A stretch of 64,000 nt of DNA from Channa striata. Taxonomy: Eukaryota > Chordata > Actinopteri > Anabantiformes > Channidae. Shown here one piece after another: positions 13,101 through 26,895 of the stretch. The first letter of the stretch is position 1; each line of letters starts with the position of its first letter. Position numbers and translations under genes: made by a program. The DNA lies in NCBI GenBank assembly GCA_033026295.1, contig CM065184.1, forward strand, positions 2,503,001 to 2,567,000. Reading direction: 5' to 3'. Under the pieces are notes generated by a model, which did not search any database, was not told the origin of the DNA, and worked only from the letters and a program-made list of their open reading frames with translations.

Positions 13101-13337
13101 ACACAATTTACCTGATGTCAGCTGGGTGGGTCTGCTTCACAGCGGCTCACTGGGAAGTCAGCGGTATGTGAGCTTGAACAAACAAGTTGCTTATATAACA
13201 GGCACGTTTCTTTTCCTAACCCGGATAAGCGGGGATGGTAAAGTTGGTCTGAGGGGCAAATGGTCAGTGCTGAAATACTTCAACGACAAGTAATAATGGA
13301 TTGACGTAAAATGAAACCTTTGCAGTCGTTTGGCAAA
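10142..13337. other. Intergenic, no supported gene
   Basis: Two GC-richer islands, about 10380-10630 and 11170-11480, have frames open on both strands. That pattern reflects composition more than coding, and no protein family is recognisable. The rest is AT-rich unique-looking sequence. Confidence 0.5.
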
Positions 13338-13500
13338 AGGCGGGACACATACTGGCGCGGTAGCCTGTCTATCAGCAACTGTTCACACTCACATTCACAC
13401 CTAGTCACTATTTAACCTCAGTGCATGTCTTTGGACTATGGGACAAAGACAGAGGATCCCGAGAAAACCTACAAAAGCACAGGGAGATTTAACCCCATTA
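13338..13500 (-). mobile_element. SINE-like dispersed repeat, reverse copy, partial
   Basis: Read on the minus strand it matches the body of the repeat at 29995-30360: the 'catgtctttggact' segment, the CACTCACATTCACACCTA segment, and the gacaggctaccgcgccagt region equivalent to the 'ctggcgacctgtcc' part. Head and tail are lost. Confidence 0.65.
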
Positions 13501-14863
13501 CATCGCTGCTGACTTTATTCAACTTCAACTTTAAACGTCTCGACAAATGGCATCATCAACATTAAATGTGTCCATTACTTATTTTGTGATAAAATATAAG
13601 CAAAACTAGTGGGCTTCACGTCAGCTTCAGCTCAACTTTGTGCTGATTCGCATATGAAAGCATATTTACAAGGAAAGATGGTTTAATCATATCTGCTCAT
13701 TCAAATTTAGTAGATGCTTTATTCAAAGCAAGTAAGGACAGGAGCAGGCTGGGGTTTTGTGTCTTTTCCCCTTGACAATCTGCCATGTGGACAGGGCCAG
13801 GAGACGAGAGCCACGGATCAAACCGTGGATGACCCACTTTATCTCATTCCCAGTCAGAACACGTACGAACACATTACGTAATCCTATAACTTTGGTGTTT
13901 GAGATGAAAAGGAGAAATTTGAATCCAATATCAAAGATATTTAAATTCAGACACAACTGGCAACCGGTCTTTTTGTAAAAAATATGCCTAAAGCTTGTTT
14001 TGTGTTTAGCATGTTCAGGCTGGGCCAAGGTGAGATCCTTTAGAAATATGAAGAATGAAACCTGTTCTCATTGTTTGGGTTCCTTTAGTTCCTTCAGTCC
14101 ATCACACACTCAAGTGCATTAAAGGAAACAAAGTTCCAGACAATTTTGCAGCTTCCTCGTTATCTATGAGAGATTTATCATTTTCAACAACAAAAAGTTT
14201 CATTTTTTCGTAAAGTGTTCATATGTAAATCCAAACTGCACTGGCTGTAGCAAAAATAGTCTGTTTAGATGGAACTTTGCAGTTATACCCATGTTTCAAT
14301 GATGAAAATACTATATAATATATAGTATACTATACTATATAATAATCCAATACTTCCCGTTAATCGAACGTTATCTGAGCAGGAAACAAATGTAAGCAAA
14401 GAAAACTCATTTGTACATACGTTCTAACCTTGTTCCACCATTAATAATACATTCACCTATTAAGCGGCTGTCTTTCAGTTTTTAATGTGTGTGCCCATCA
14501 AATCTCATGACACATAGTGTATATCAGCACTGTGACAGGCAGACACATGGAAAACAGAAATCTGTGACAGGATGTTGTGTTCATATGGGGGGAGGAGGGT
14601 TCCTGGCAAACAGGGTGTGTCAATATCCTATACCCAATCGCACCATCTGTCGTCTTTCATCATTCCTGCATTTCTTCTAGCTACACGCTCATTTAGTGCA
14701 TCACTTACATATTCGCTTGCATGTGAATTTGGCTTTTCAAAGTAATTCTCCACCTTGTGTGTGTGTGCACACGCTGGCTGCTAATTATACTTTCTGTATC
14801 TATGAGTTTTAGCAATGACATGTTGGCAGGATCCAAAACATCAGGCACAATGGAAAAGGACAG

Positions 14864-14899
<36 letters not shown>

Positions 14900-15080
14900 T
14901 TTTGTACCTGTGTGAGAACATGGCGCTAAGATTAGGGATTGGAATCAGGATCTTAAACCAACACGGTTGTGAAGGCTGATAATGTGATATGTGACAGTAG
15001 ACTCCTCTCATTCCTCTCATTCTCACCTTTCATCCCACATCTATAATGTCACCACTGTATGACATTAACTCTGTATCTTC
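13501..15080. other. Intergenic, no supported gene
   Basis: AT-rich. Holds an AT palindrome-like stretch (about 14310-14345) and a CA microsatellite (14866-14897). No coding signal. Confidence 0.5.
14866..14897. repeat. (CA)n microsatellite
   Basis: Sixteen CA units. Confidence 0.97.
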
Positions 15081-15334
15081 TTTGCTTTTGTTGCTCTGTT
15101 CTTTTCTCTCTCCACTTTCCACTCAGCCCAACCGGTCAAGGCAGATGGTCGTCCACCTGAGCCTGGTTCTGCTGGAGGTTTCTTCCGGTAAAGGCAGTTT
15201 TTCCTCTCCAATGTTGCCTATGGCTGCTCAAGGGGGATTTGTTGGGTTTTCTCTAAATGTTTGTACAGTCTTGACTTTACTATGTAAAGTGCCTTGAGAT
15301 GAACTTGGCGCTATATAAATAAAGTTGAATTGAA
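15081..15334 (+). mobile_element. LINE 3'-tail copy 1 (L2/Rex1-like, or SINE using that tail)
   Basis: Nearly identical to 18224-18479. The shared body includes cccaaccggtcaaggcagatg, a ctggttctgctggaggtttcttcc core and a closing gcgctatataaataaagttgaattga. The repeating ATTGA end is typical of the 3' tails of L2/CR1-group LINEs in fish. No reverse transcriptase is present, so it is a 5'-truncated copy or a SINE. Copy 1 lacks a few bases before the gcgctata motif. Confidence 0.75.
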
Positions 15335-15519
15335 AAAAATTCAATTGAATAGACATGAAGTGTAAAAAGGGATTAGGTAGCTTGTGTGTGTGTGTGTTCT
15401 ACATTGGGGTGTCGTTCTTTAACAGCTGAGATGTAGAGTAGACTGTGTGTAATGTGTGTGTACTGTCCTTTTGTGTTGCCTACCTGCAGAAGACAAATTG
15501 CATTGAACCGCTCCTCCTG

Positions 15520-15577
<58 letters not shown>

Positions 15578-18223
15578 CCTGGCCCTGCAGCTATGCTGAT
15601 CCCATCTGTGAACCCTGACTCCCCACAGCTTGATCCCAGTCCCTCTATTGTCTCACTAATCCAGAACTATTAACATTGCAGCTACACAACGTGCGTGTTC
15701 TGAGGTCCCCAAACTCTTTCCTCTTAACAGTCTGAAATCTAATTATCAGAAGAGGAGGGGGGCTAGAGGGGGCTCGTGTGTGTGTGAGAGCGTGTGTGAG
15801 GGTGACAGGATCCAGAGGATTAACACATCTCGATAACGGGGTGAGGATAGTTTGCCACAGGTGCCAAAATGAAAACGGCCTCAGTCATGGTCACACTTAA
15901 CAACTGAGTGTCCACATGCATCATCAAATAGAGACATACACCTTACAGTGATTTATGAAAACCACTTTGAATTTACAGGTTTATGATTATGATTATCCCT
16001 AGAAAGGTGAAATAGAGAACTTGTTGGCTAGAAACTTCACAGAATCTACTTTCTCCAGCTGATGTGCCACTTTAGCTCTAAACGGGTCCACAACATTCGT
16101 TATGCAGAATTAAACATGTGCATATCCCAGATATGAAAAAAAGTTTATGATCATGATTCAAAGGACCAGCCAAATGAATCTAGTTTGAGTAATTGGTGTG
16201 CTCCTGTGAAACACAGGAATTTCACTGGTACTGTGAATGATCGCATGAATTTGTTTTATCCAGCCCAAACATTCTTTCCCGGAAATGTGAAGTCTCAAAC
16301 CAAAACTAAAGTGTGCCTGGAACAGAAAGAGAAAGTGCTGGAAAGTAACAAGAAAAGACTGGTTTTAATAGCAACATGCTGACAGAACCAGGTTTGGATC
16401 ACTGTAAATGTTCATAGTGAACCACTTCTAACACAGTCAACCATGGTGTGTCTGGGTGAGTTTTATGGTTCACGCCCAGCTCGCAAAGGCCTCCGCTGTG
16501 GGTCTGTGTGTACAAAATATCTCCTGTGTGTTACTGTCTGTGTTTGCCGTCTTTCCGCAGTTCTCCTCAACACCTGTCGGGTCCTGGAAATGTTCACATG
16601 AACAGCTCAAGGCCTGAGGGCCTGAACCTTCTTGCAGACACAAATAGTCCAGGAGATAAAAATCAAATAATAATAAGACTGTACACAAGCACAAAAGAAT
16701 ATAGCTCCAGTGCAAAGGGCTCTCTGGGAGAAACGAAAACAGATCAGTGATCAGGTTGTGGTAAAGCTCCAGAGCTTACTTGCTTACTGTAAGTCAGAGC
16801 AGCTGAGTTTGCATAGCTTCCACTTCCTGAGGCCTGGGAACTGTTGATTCTTCAATATTCCTGTATATGTGTGTGCTTGTGTGTGTGTGTTTGCCTTGCC
16901 TTCTGTGCACGTAAAGTAAATGTGTGAGCCCGAAGATCGAAGGCGAGTGAGCCTTTTCTCTAACTTCCCCCCCGGCTCATGTTTAACATTCTTTGGCCTT
17001 GTATGGCAGATCAGCATCAGATGCTGCTGTCGGGAGGAATAATAACCCCAGCCCTCACCGCAGCGGGTAAAAGAAGCTGCTCGTGTCATTCCATAACTCT
17101 CACTTCATACTCAGGCCCACAGCTGGAAAACCCAGGACCACGTCAGACCCTTTGAAATGTTCTACATGTGCTCATTAAACATCTGACACGGGAGATATAA
17201 GAGATGTGCAGCCGCAGCTAAAAGCTGGTTGTTTCTCCTCATCTTTCATGCCTTTCCCTTTATGCGTCTTTACAGCGTGCGTCTTGATGAGTCAGTGTTT
17301 CAGGCCTCGACTGCGGGCTGTGTTACCAGAGTGAGGAAATGCCAATGTGTGCGTTCATACCCATAACTGCACAGTCATTATCTCCGTCTCTCCACGTGAA
17401 ACGCCAAGGCGCTCTAAACAGGGTTCAGTTTCGCCGACTGCTGCGGTATCACTGAACCTTCATCGAGGTCTTTCACTTGTGTGAAACATCACCGTGATAT
17501 CAGGCGAAGGAAAAGCAAAGTGCACTTTCAAGATAACAAGTGTAATTTTTCTCTAATTACTGCTTTGGGCCTCAGGGCATCAAATCCAGTTTGTTATGGT
17601 GCTTCCTTCCCCTGTGGTGCGTTCTAGCAAATGTTTCTCCTTTTACGGAGGTCAGAGATGATCTTATAGCAGCGATAAAACATCTGTGAACTCGTTTAGC
17701 AAAGAAAAATCCTTCGAACAGACGCATGCAGAGCTCTCACACATGTGGGAAAGCAAAGGTGATATGTGCTTGTTGACTGAAAGTGCAACAGCTCAAACCT
17801 GTGCAGTGTGTCCACCTTCACTGAAAAACAACCCGTAAAATAGTCCCTATTTAATAAATAGTGATGTATGTTCTATGTCTGTAATAATGATGTTCTAGTC
17901 TATTTTCAGATTTTTCAAAACACAAAAACAAAATAAGGCTGCACTGTCTCTAATTACACTAAAGGCACTTCCAGGGTCGTTGCTACGTCAAAGGTTTTTA
18001 ATATACTTTTACCACATAATGATGGCCCCATGCTAAATGATATAATGTAAATCAAATATTGTCAAGCCATAAAGGTAGTGAGGCTTTCGGTGAGCTGCTG
18101 TTCGTTATTATTAATATCCTGAAACTTTAAGTTGAAATGTGATTCTCTGAGTAAAACCATGTAACTTTAACAGCTTTGGAGCTGTGTGTCTTCCACTGGT
18201 CCCACTAACCTGCCCAATGTTTT
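15335..18223. other. Intergenic, no supported gene
   Basis: Holds a long TG microsatellite (15523-15574). About 17530-17600 (ctctaattactgctttgggcct and its surroundings) is moderately enhancer-like. No coding frame recognised. Confidence 0.5.
15523..15574. repeat. (TG)n microsatellite
   Basis: Twenty-six uninterrupted TG units, the longest dinucleotide tract in the window. A long perfect tract like this is usually polymorphic. Confidence 0.97.
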
Positions 18224-18479
18224 GTTGTTGCTTTTGTTGCTCTGTTCTTTTCTCTCTCCACTTTCCACTCAGCCCAACCGGTCAAGGTAGATGTCCGTCC
18301 ACCCTGAGCCTGGTTCTGCTGGAGGTTTCTTCCGTTAAAGGGAGTTTTTCCTCTCCACTGTTGCCTATAGCTGCTCAAGGGGGATTTGTTGGGTTTTCTT
18401 TAAATGACTTTATTATGTAAAGTGCCTTGAGATGACCTTGTTGTAAATTGGCGCTATATAAATAAAGTTGAATTGAATT
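18224..18479 (+). mobile_element. LINE 3'-tail copy 2 (L2/Rex1-like, or SINE using that tail)
   Basis: Second copy of the 15081-15334 repeat, same orientation, about 3.1 kb away. It is closer to a complete tail, with ccttgttgtaaattggcgctatataaataaagttgaattgaatt. No coding capacity. Confidence 0.75.
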
Positions 18480-21400
18480 CCCATGCGCAGGCCAGAGCCG
18501 CTGATTGTCATATACAAAATGGCCGACACCCAGTGCCCGTAAACACCCAAGAAGGAGACAACTAATTACCATAAAAAAATTAAAAACAGACAAAAATGAC
18601 TCATAACTCTCATAATCTGTCCATGCCTCTAACATAACATCAAGTATTTTCACTTTTATAGACTATTTTCTTTCAAGCTGTAGTGAGTTATTGTTAACAG
18701 TATTGCTGCTTTATTTGAATTAAAAGGGTCAAACGTCACACAGCTGCATATAAAATACATCCACTAATGTGAAATAACCGGAAAAATCACTGTTTCTGCT
18801 TCTCAGAAAGGCCAGGGGGAAGTGTTTGTAGAGGCTAATGGAACAGAGGCTGGTCCTTCAACGGCACCTCCCGCAAAGACACGAGGCGACATATTTCTCC
18901 TCAGGTCTCCTCTGGGCGATGCTGGGATCTAATTGCCACCTCACTCTGACAGGTTTTGCACTCGTCTCATTGACAGCTATCTGCTACAGCTTAGAGATGA
19001 GTTACTCACACACACACATAACACACACACACAGACAGACCACAGAAATTGACGGCTTACTGTGGCAAAAAAGGTGGACTTGCTGCATCACCACCCTCCA
19101 GTCAGAGTTCCTATACTGTACATTAATAATTCACCAGAACGAACATATCTGTGATTCACGCTCAATCAGGGCCGTAATTAATTACCCCCTAATTAAATCA
19201 GGCACAGTCTGTGTTTAATTTGGCATTAGATGGGAAATAATTATGTTTCCCTCTGCAGCTGAGGTGAAACTGAATATCTTAATGTACAACCCCCCCGTGC
19301 TCACATTCACACTGTACACGCCAGACACCACGAGCCTGTGACAATGTCATGATTCAGTATCTGAATCATAATGTCGTAACGCCAACTCGGAGCCAGACTA
19401 CCTTGATGCCAGCTTGGTGAGTCATGCAGGGTGGCGTTATACAGGATGAAGGTCCGGTGAACCGAGGTGAAAGACGCCATCCACTCAACGTTGCCCCAGC
19501 TCAGGCCTAAACCAAATTCTGTCTGTGCTTAGACTAATGTCTGTCCCTTGTTGTTTACTGGAGTCACTCTAGTTCTTAAATCATCCACTTAAACAACAGT
19601 TTGCATTAGTGTTCTCATTTTTCAGTCCCTGTAATTAGCTTCCCAAAAAACAAGGTTATAACTCGAGTTTTGCCAAATGCAAACCACACAAACAGCCTGA
19701 TACACGACTTCCTGCCTAACATCACTGGACGACTCGCGCAGGTGCAAAGACAAGTTTTGAAGTCTGTGATTCTGTGCCTCATTTTTCCATCGTGGGACCC
19801 ATTATTTATTTTTCAGATAACGGCTTGGTGTGGTGTAAGGTGACAGCACCGGGGGCAGGGTGGAAAACAGGCCGTGAATCAGCAGGATGGGACACACAGG
19901 AAGGACCGTGTCATTACCGTCATTGGATTAACCTCCTCCCCGAATTAGCGGCTCAACGTGTGACTCATCCAGGCATCCTGGAATGTTCTTTAACGTTTGC
20001 CAAAAAACTCATCCCGGAACTTTAATATGTCCAAGGAGACAATTAAAACGTGCTGCGAAGAAGTCGACCCCTTGGTGTTGAACTTGCTCTTCCTTTGATC
20101 AAATTTGAATAAGGCAGTGGATTCAACAGTTTGACGTTGTAGGAAAAAGAGCACATTACTTGAAATGGATAAATCTGGTTATTAGAGGAGAGATGTGACA
20201 TTTTGCAGATTTACTGTTTGAATAAATGAGCTTCTATGCTCAGCAGACTCAGGAACTCCCACTGTGATGTGCACATGTACCATATGTGCGTTTTGCTGTA
20301 TTATACAGCAGTAATCTGTGTTGGCAATCAGAAAGTCATAGTACATTTACAAGGAATCCCACACAGCATTTACAGCTTTGGGTGGAGGCGTTCATTCTCT
20401 AATAAAACCGACCCAGTGCTGACGTCTTTAAAATAAAAGATTAAACCATTTTCACAGTAAAGGTGTGTGTTACTCCACTAACGCAGGACCCTTGTGCTCC
20501 TAGTCTGTATGTTGTAATCAGATCCATCTGGACATCAGAGGCTGTACACATATGTTCCAAACGTCCCTAATCCAGCTGTGTAGTCATAGTGTAGTCATCA
20601 CTCTGTGGATGTGTGACAATGACTGGGAGATATTTCATTTTTCATAAAAGCCAGAGTTAATATTCCTCCAACTATGTTGGGAAATAAAGCTGTATGTATG
20701 CAGACAAACTGGTTTGTCTGTGTGTGACTCATCCTGTAATAAAAAAAAACACATCTGCTTTTTGTGAAAGTCCCTGCTCAGCCCATGGGTGTACACCATA
20801 AAGGATCTGTGCTTCTTCAGCATCACACCGATGATGCTTCTCTTATCTGCACACGTCTTTACATAAAGTACGTTCCTTTCAAACTAGTCCACGGCCCAAG
20901 GTCTTGTTGTGGATTTCACCTTAAATCAGAGGCTTTGAGTGTTTTGTGACCCATTTGAATAAAAACTTGTGTCCTGTCTACAGATTACAAGCCAATAAAG
21001 AAGCGTGACAAATTTAACCAAAGAGGTACAAAAAGATTCCGCATTTCACAACACACATAGAATTGGGATTTTTTCGTAAGCCGTTTAGAACAACCCGGAG
21101 GTCATCTGGTGGTTCTCATTCAGTGAACTCTTTCATCATCTACAGACAGAATAGAAATTTCGTCAAAACATTACTGCAATTGCATTCATAAGGTCTGACC
21201 TATGCTGTGAGTAAAATGTAGAAAAACTCGGTAACAGGCATCCATGAACCCCTTTGTTCAGGTTTAACAAAGCACACCAAATCCAAAAGGATCTTTGCAT
21301 CCCTTAAGCCGGGAACCATTAACTGACCTGCTTGAATTGTCTGGATTATTTTATTAACGAATTTATGTTAAATGTTACTGAAGAGCCTATAGTGTGATGT

Positions 21401-23076
21401 GTGTGGATGATGCACCATCATGGTTTGATTTACTGCTTTTTGCACACTTGATCGCCTATTTTTGCACTCCACTTCCTAAATGTCATCTGTCAGTCAAAGT
21501 GTGTTTGTAATGTCAAATCTTGTTTCTTGAATTTTCCGTTGGAATTGTTTCTGGACGTGTTGCATTACCGCGTGTAGTCTAAAGAAAGAGCCTTAATGGG
21601 AAGGCTTCGTTTTTATTGCTTGGAACCACAGAAGATTCAACAATTTTCACCCTTTAATCGCTGCACCAAATTGATGCAGGGATTTCTCCTTTTATTGACA
21701 AGTCTCTGCTTTTAGGAGACAGCAGGTTATGGTGGGAGGTAATGGTGTGGAAAGCTGCAGGGTGAGGGCGATGGGGGGGCCGTGACAGCTGTCACACAAA
21801 AACAAACGCCTCCCTCTGTGAATGGACACTCGGAGATGTGGAGTGGGGTGGGGGGTGCGTCCCTCACTGCACAGCTGCCACAGACCTGTCAATCAGGATG
21901 TTATCGTGCCCCCTCATCTGGACTAAATAACGGGGCTCCGGTCAGTGTGGGCATCAGCCAGACAGCTCCACAGTCCTGGATACCGCCCACAAGTGGGAAG
22001 TGACGACCTTCAAAAGCTGTTTAAGTTCTGTTGGACCTAAATTCATTACAGACCCTGAAGATAATTTGTGTCAACTCACCAGTGAATGATTTTCAATATT
22101 CAGCTACGTGATGGTGTGTCTGTGCTGACTGTACGATCACAAGGTCACTTCACGGTAAACTGAAAAAAAAATGTGTGTGTGTGTGTGTGAGACAATGTTT
22201 TCACACAACTATAGATCCTTTATTGTCCAACAGATACATCTCAATTAGACCAACACTGCCACCCACTGGTGCAGGGGAGGGACCCAACAAGGTGGAACTA
22301 ACTGACTCACATCTTGTCTGTTCGCTCCAAATAAAATACAAATAATAGGCAGACGAAGGTTCAAAAGTGTTTGGATTTAGCTCATTTCCATCACTGACAG
22401 TTTGGATTCAGGAAAACACATATCCTCCTGTAGTGATGTGTTTCAGTATGTTGCCACTGGTCGAGGACGTAGGTTTGGTCTCAACATTGGCAGGGACACA
22501 GCAGTGACTAGCCCCCACCCACACAGGTTTTTAATTTGAAATCAAAAATCCAAATGGCTACTGGTAATACATACTTTGTCGATGTGTTCGGTTTTGTCAG
22601 TGCAGACAATGTTGATTAAGCTGTCATGAATGGAAAGACCACGAACATGATTCAGAAATGACTGAGACTGAGGAAGGACTCACTTTATGGTCCTGCCTTC
22701 ATCAGGTCCAGACTTTGTCCTGAAAGAAAAGAAAAGAAAAAAATCTTTTATATATCTTTTATACCTGCCCAAACATTAGAAGGCATAAGTCAGCTGCAGG
22801 GGATTTATGGATCCAGTTTTTCTTGACACCAGCTGTGCGTGGCTTATTCCCCTTCATACTTACGGTCCAGCCAGTAATACCTGTTTGGACCAGTGACTGT
22901 AGGAACCAGCCTCCTGTCCCTTTCCCAGCATCCCCCAATCTTAATGTCTCTATATTCTGACTTTATTTGCTCTCATGTATATGTACATTTAATTCATCTA
23001 ACAGTTATATTTCTCAGAGTTTGGTTCCAATTCTATCCAAGAGAATTCCATCCACAGAGAAACGTGGGTGATTGTC
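18480..23076. other. Intergenic, no supported gene; candidate enhancer at about 19140-19260
   Basis: 19140-19260 packs several homeodomain-type sites (TAATTAATTA, CTAATTAAA, TTTAATTTGG, ATAATTATG) in non-repetitive sequence. About 19800-20010 is also GC-richer with a CAGGCATCCTGGAATG stretch. A purine run (aaaagaaaagaaaagaaaaaaa type) lies near 22720-22742. No coding frame recognised. Confidence 0.5.
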
Positions 23077-23285
23077 CATCAGGCAACACAGTGGTGGAGT
23101 GGTTCTTAATGCTGCCTCACAGCTGGAAGGTTGCTGGTTTGAATCTACTTACGTGGCCTTTCTGTGTGTGTTTTCTATTTTTAGCTTATTTGGTGTCTGT
23201 GTGTGTCTTCCTGTGCTGGCCCTGAAACAGATAGGAGACCTGTCTGGGCTGTACACTGCCTCTCTGCAACCCTGAACCGCCTTAC
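23077..23285 (+). mobile_element. SINE-like dispersed repeat, tRNA-type head
   Basis: Head has a box-A-like acagtggtggagtggtt and a box-B-like GGTTTGAATCT. The middle contains the 'cctcacagctggaagg' and 'gacctgtctgggctgtac' segments shared with the repeat at 29995-30360. The tail is degraded. Confidence 0.65.
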
Positions 23286-26200
23286 GCTGAATCTGCAAAT
23301 CAACAGCAAACACGTCACATTTTAAATCCTTCAGAATTGGCGTTTTCTTTATTTGATGGGGTTGACAGCGAGTACCTCACATTTACCAACCAAAGCTACA
23401 GTTGTAGTCTGTGAAAAAAACATCATACAGAAATTCTATGAAATTAACAAGGTTTTTGCAGGATTTTTTAATTTTAAGCTAATTCAGTTTAGAATGTAGA
23501 AATGTTCATCTTTTTGTAGTTGTAGAACACAAACTTTCTGTCTTCTTTCTGTGGAATAAATTGAGTTTACTGAACTTATTTAGGTTCAGTCAACTTACTA
23601 CTTGAACTTAAAATGATGAAATGATCAAAGTTTAATCAAATATTTTTTTCAAAGCAGCAGTAGAACTTATGTTACCAGGTTAAAATTATTCACAACCATA
23701 CGGGTTTATTTTATTTACTTATATCTTACATACGACATAGACTTCTTTCATGAATTTGGAATAACCCATTTATTCCAACTTGGGCAAAAAGTTATTGTTT
23801 GGGAATTGTATAAATACTAACCCTGATGCATTTTTCATTCTTTCAAGAGCTTGTAGATTTTGATGGCTCAAACAAGTTAGGGGCTGCAGACACAGACTTT
23901 TCCTGGCCTTCTCTCAGTCTTTTGTAAGATTATTGTATGCAATTATGAAAATTTGAAAAAGATCTGGGAATGGCAGTGGGATTTAAACAGGACACTGTAG
24001 AGCCTTTAGTGAGTGATCAGATCAGCTGTGTTTATTCTCTGTTAGGTCTCTCCTGCTGCTGGAAACATCCACCTCAGAATTAGGACTTGCATATTTAACT
24101 TTTATTAATGGAGCATAATTTTCCTAAATGGTTAAACTTTGTGACTCTGTGTCTGAACTAATATTTGCAACTAACTAACAATAATTGTTTTGGCCTTTAT
24201 ATTGTTTTTATATTCAGTTATCTTTTTTCAGCATCATCTCCAGTGTTGCAATAAGGTTTTTACTGGTTTGGAAAGTTCACTAAACTTAAATTAGAAAAAA
24301 TAAACCGTAGGCTTTTAATATCACATACTTCAGGGTTTTTAATTAGGACTAATCTTGTGAGGTTAACACAGGATTTCCTCCAACATCAAACCGCACGTTT
24401 ACATGCAGTAAATGACAGAGATATGAGATTTGTATCGCCTTAATAAAACCTGTGAAAACAAGAGCAAGAGCAGGGAGAAGGCACAACATCCTGTGCTACA
24501 GGATATGAGGCGTCCTCAAATAGGTGTTGAGGTGCCATAACCCTGTGTTACAGGAATCATTTCAGCACAATATCTCACTGATGCCAATGAAAATATTCTC
24601 TTTAGTATTTTTTGAATAGGCAAGATGTCGATTTTGGAAATGTATCAGTTCTGTAACATGTTAGTCAGCATTGATCTCTACTGACATCTCCTGGGATGCA
24701 ACAGGATTACAAGTGTTTCATCTTTTGTTACTATTCTTTTTTGGGGCCATCTTATGTTACATACGTATTTTAAAAGATGATTTGGATTCTTTGGATGCCG
24801 TCATAAGAAGAGCAGGAGCTGAGTTGTTGGAACCAGTTTGTGTACCTACACTGAGGTTAATTTCTGCTGAAAGTTACACAAAGTTTTGTACTTCCAAAGC
24901 CTAAGTAAACAGGTCAGACAAGGAAGCTCAGTTACGATCATGAAAGAAAACATCTGTTGGTCACAAGGTGGAACAATTTCATCATTTTCAGTCTGACCGG
25001 GGCCAGCAGTTGATGTCAATTAAGCCCCGTCCTGCCGGAACATTTACATAAGGCTCTGGAGAGCAGGACAGAGTGTGGTTTGTTTCCCATTTTGGCAGCG
25101 GCCATTTCCTAGATACACACAGGCCTGTTTTCAGCACCTTCAGGAGCTTTGTGTTTGACAGCGAGCAAAAAAGGCCTAATCCCTTCAGTTTATATTTAGT
25201 TCAGTCCTCCTATTAAAAAAGTCAAATACGTCGGGTTGTTGGCATATATTGCCACTTATGGTTTGAATGAATAGAGGAGTGACTGTGAGAGCGGGAGCTT
25301 GACCCTGAACCCGGCAACCGCCTCTGTTTTTTTCTGGTTGCTAAAATGACTGTTGTTTTTACTTGGGTGAATGGCTTCAGGCCTGTGACGCACTAGTATT
25401 TCTGAGAAGACCCTATTTGCTGAGCCAACCTGTGATACAAAGCTTCTTTCTGTCCAAAGCAGGGGCAGATTTAGTGATTTCGGGGCCCCAAGCAAACCCA
25501 CATATGGGCCCGTCCTGTGCTCTACTCACTTGTTCTGATACTGGTACCTACTAGTATTAGGGAGGTTACTGCTAGGATCAGGTTATTGATTTATTTATTC
25601 ATTTTATTCACAGCTCCAACACACATCCAAAACTTGGACTAGTCTGAGATCTTGATACATCTCTGATTTGCTCCACCATGCTTGGCACAATGAAATTACA
25701 ATAAATGAAATTATGAAATACTAATGTATATTAGTAATACTAATACTAATTAGGAAGAAATCATTGCTCTTTTCAGATTGGTTACAAAGGCGAGCCTTTC
25801 TCAAACACTTTTAAAAACAAATATTTCTTCTCTGTTGCTATGTGACTGTATCACTGAAGACTTCTCTCCACATTAAGATATATTTTTTTAATAAAAACGT
25901 GTTGGGAAAATATTGCAAAGAGGTTATAAAGGTTTGACTTTATATATGTGTGATTTCTTGTTTATTTCTCTCAGTAAAGACTGACGGTAAAATGTGCAAA
26001 TTCTTTGTAGAGAAAGACCAAATCCGAACAATTGAAACCCTAGTCATTCAAGACTTAAAACCACCACAACCAGTGTAAAACATAATCACACAGTCTGACA
26101 TTTTACCAAAAACATATTAACTGTCTATGTGTGTGTGTGTGTGTGTGCATGTTCAGTGTGCCACCTCTAGATGGAACTAAAACAAGAAGAATCGTCATGC

Positions 26201-26629
26201 AGACTCCCTGACTGGGCTCTATTGTGTTATATAATTGTTTGGCATCATTTGATTGATTACAGATATGAAAGGGTAAAATGTTTGGCAAATAAAAAGGAGA
26301 AAAGAAGAAAACAAAAGAAGTAGATGCATATTTGAAGTTGAAATAAGGTTTAATTCATCTAAATAAATTCAGGGGGAACTTGCAGCAATGAAAACGGTGA
26401 TTAGAGGTTTTATTTGTGTGGAGTCATAAGATACTGGCAATATGGGAGAAAGGGGATGAAGATAAATTACCATTTAAAGCTACATTCATAGTTTTTGTTT
26501 CGTGTAAACAAACAATATCTGCAGAATTCCAAAGAACCTCCTTTCCCAATGATGTTATATAAACCAAATTGTGCTGATTCAAAGGTGGTATGGAGCTCAC
26601 TTTCAGCATTTCCATTAGTCGCGTAAACA
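23286..26629. other. Intergenic, no supported gene
   Basis: AT-rich. About 24990-25060 (cagcagttgatgtcaattaagcc and surroundings) is a weak regulatory candidate. About 25450-25510 (a 'ggggccccaagcaa' stretch) resembles a dispersed repeat fragment I could not name. A short GT tract is at about 26127-26147. Confidence 0.45.
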
Positions 26630-26895
26630 CAACGCTGCCATGGTTAGTGCCTCCGCCTCAGAGCTACAAGGTCCCCTAGAATCCATCGGCCAGCTGTGGC
26701 CTGCGTGGAGCTGACATGTTCTCCTGTGCTTGTGCGGGTTTTCTCCCACAGTCCATAGACATGCATGTTTACCACCCACCCATGTGAATGTGAGCATGTA
26801 TGTCTCTGTGTTGAACCTGAGACAGGCTGGCATCCTGTCCAGTGTCTAGCCCACCTCACAATGTTAGCAGCCAGCATAACCCTGGGCTCTTAAGG
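26630..26895 (+). mobile_element. SINE-like dispersed repeat, degraded
   Basis: Shares with 29995-30360 the order gccatggttagtgcctc (head), ttttctcccacagtccatagacatgcatg (middle, here 26740-26768), gtatgtctctgtgttgaacctgagacaggctgg and atcctgtccagtgtctagcccacctc. The box B region is eroded. Confidence 0.65.
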
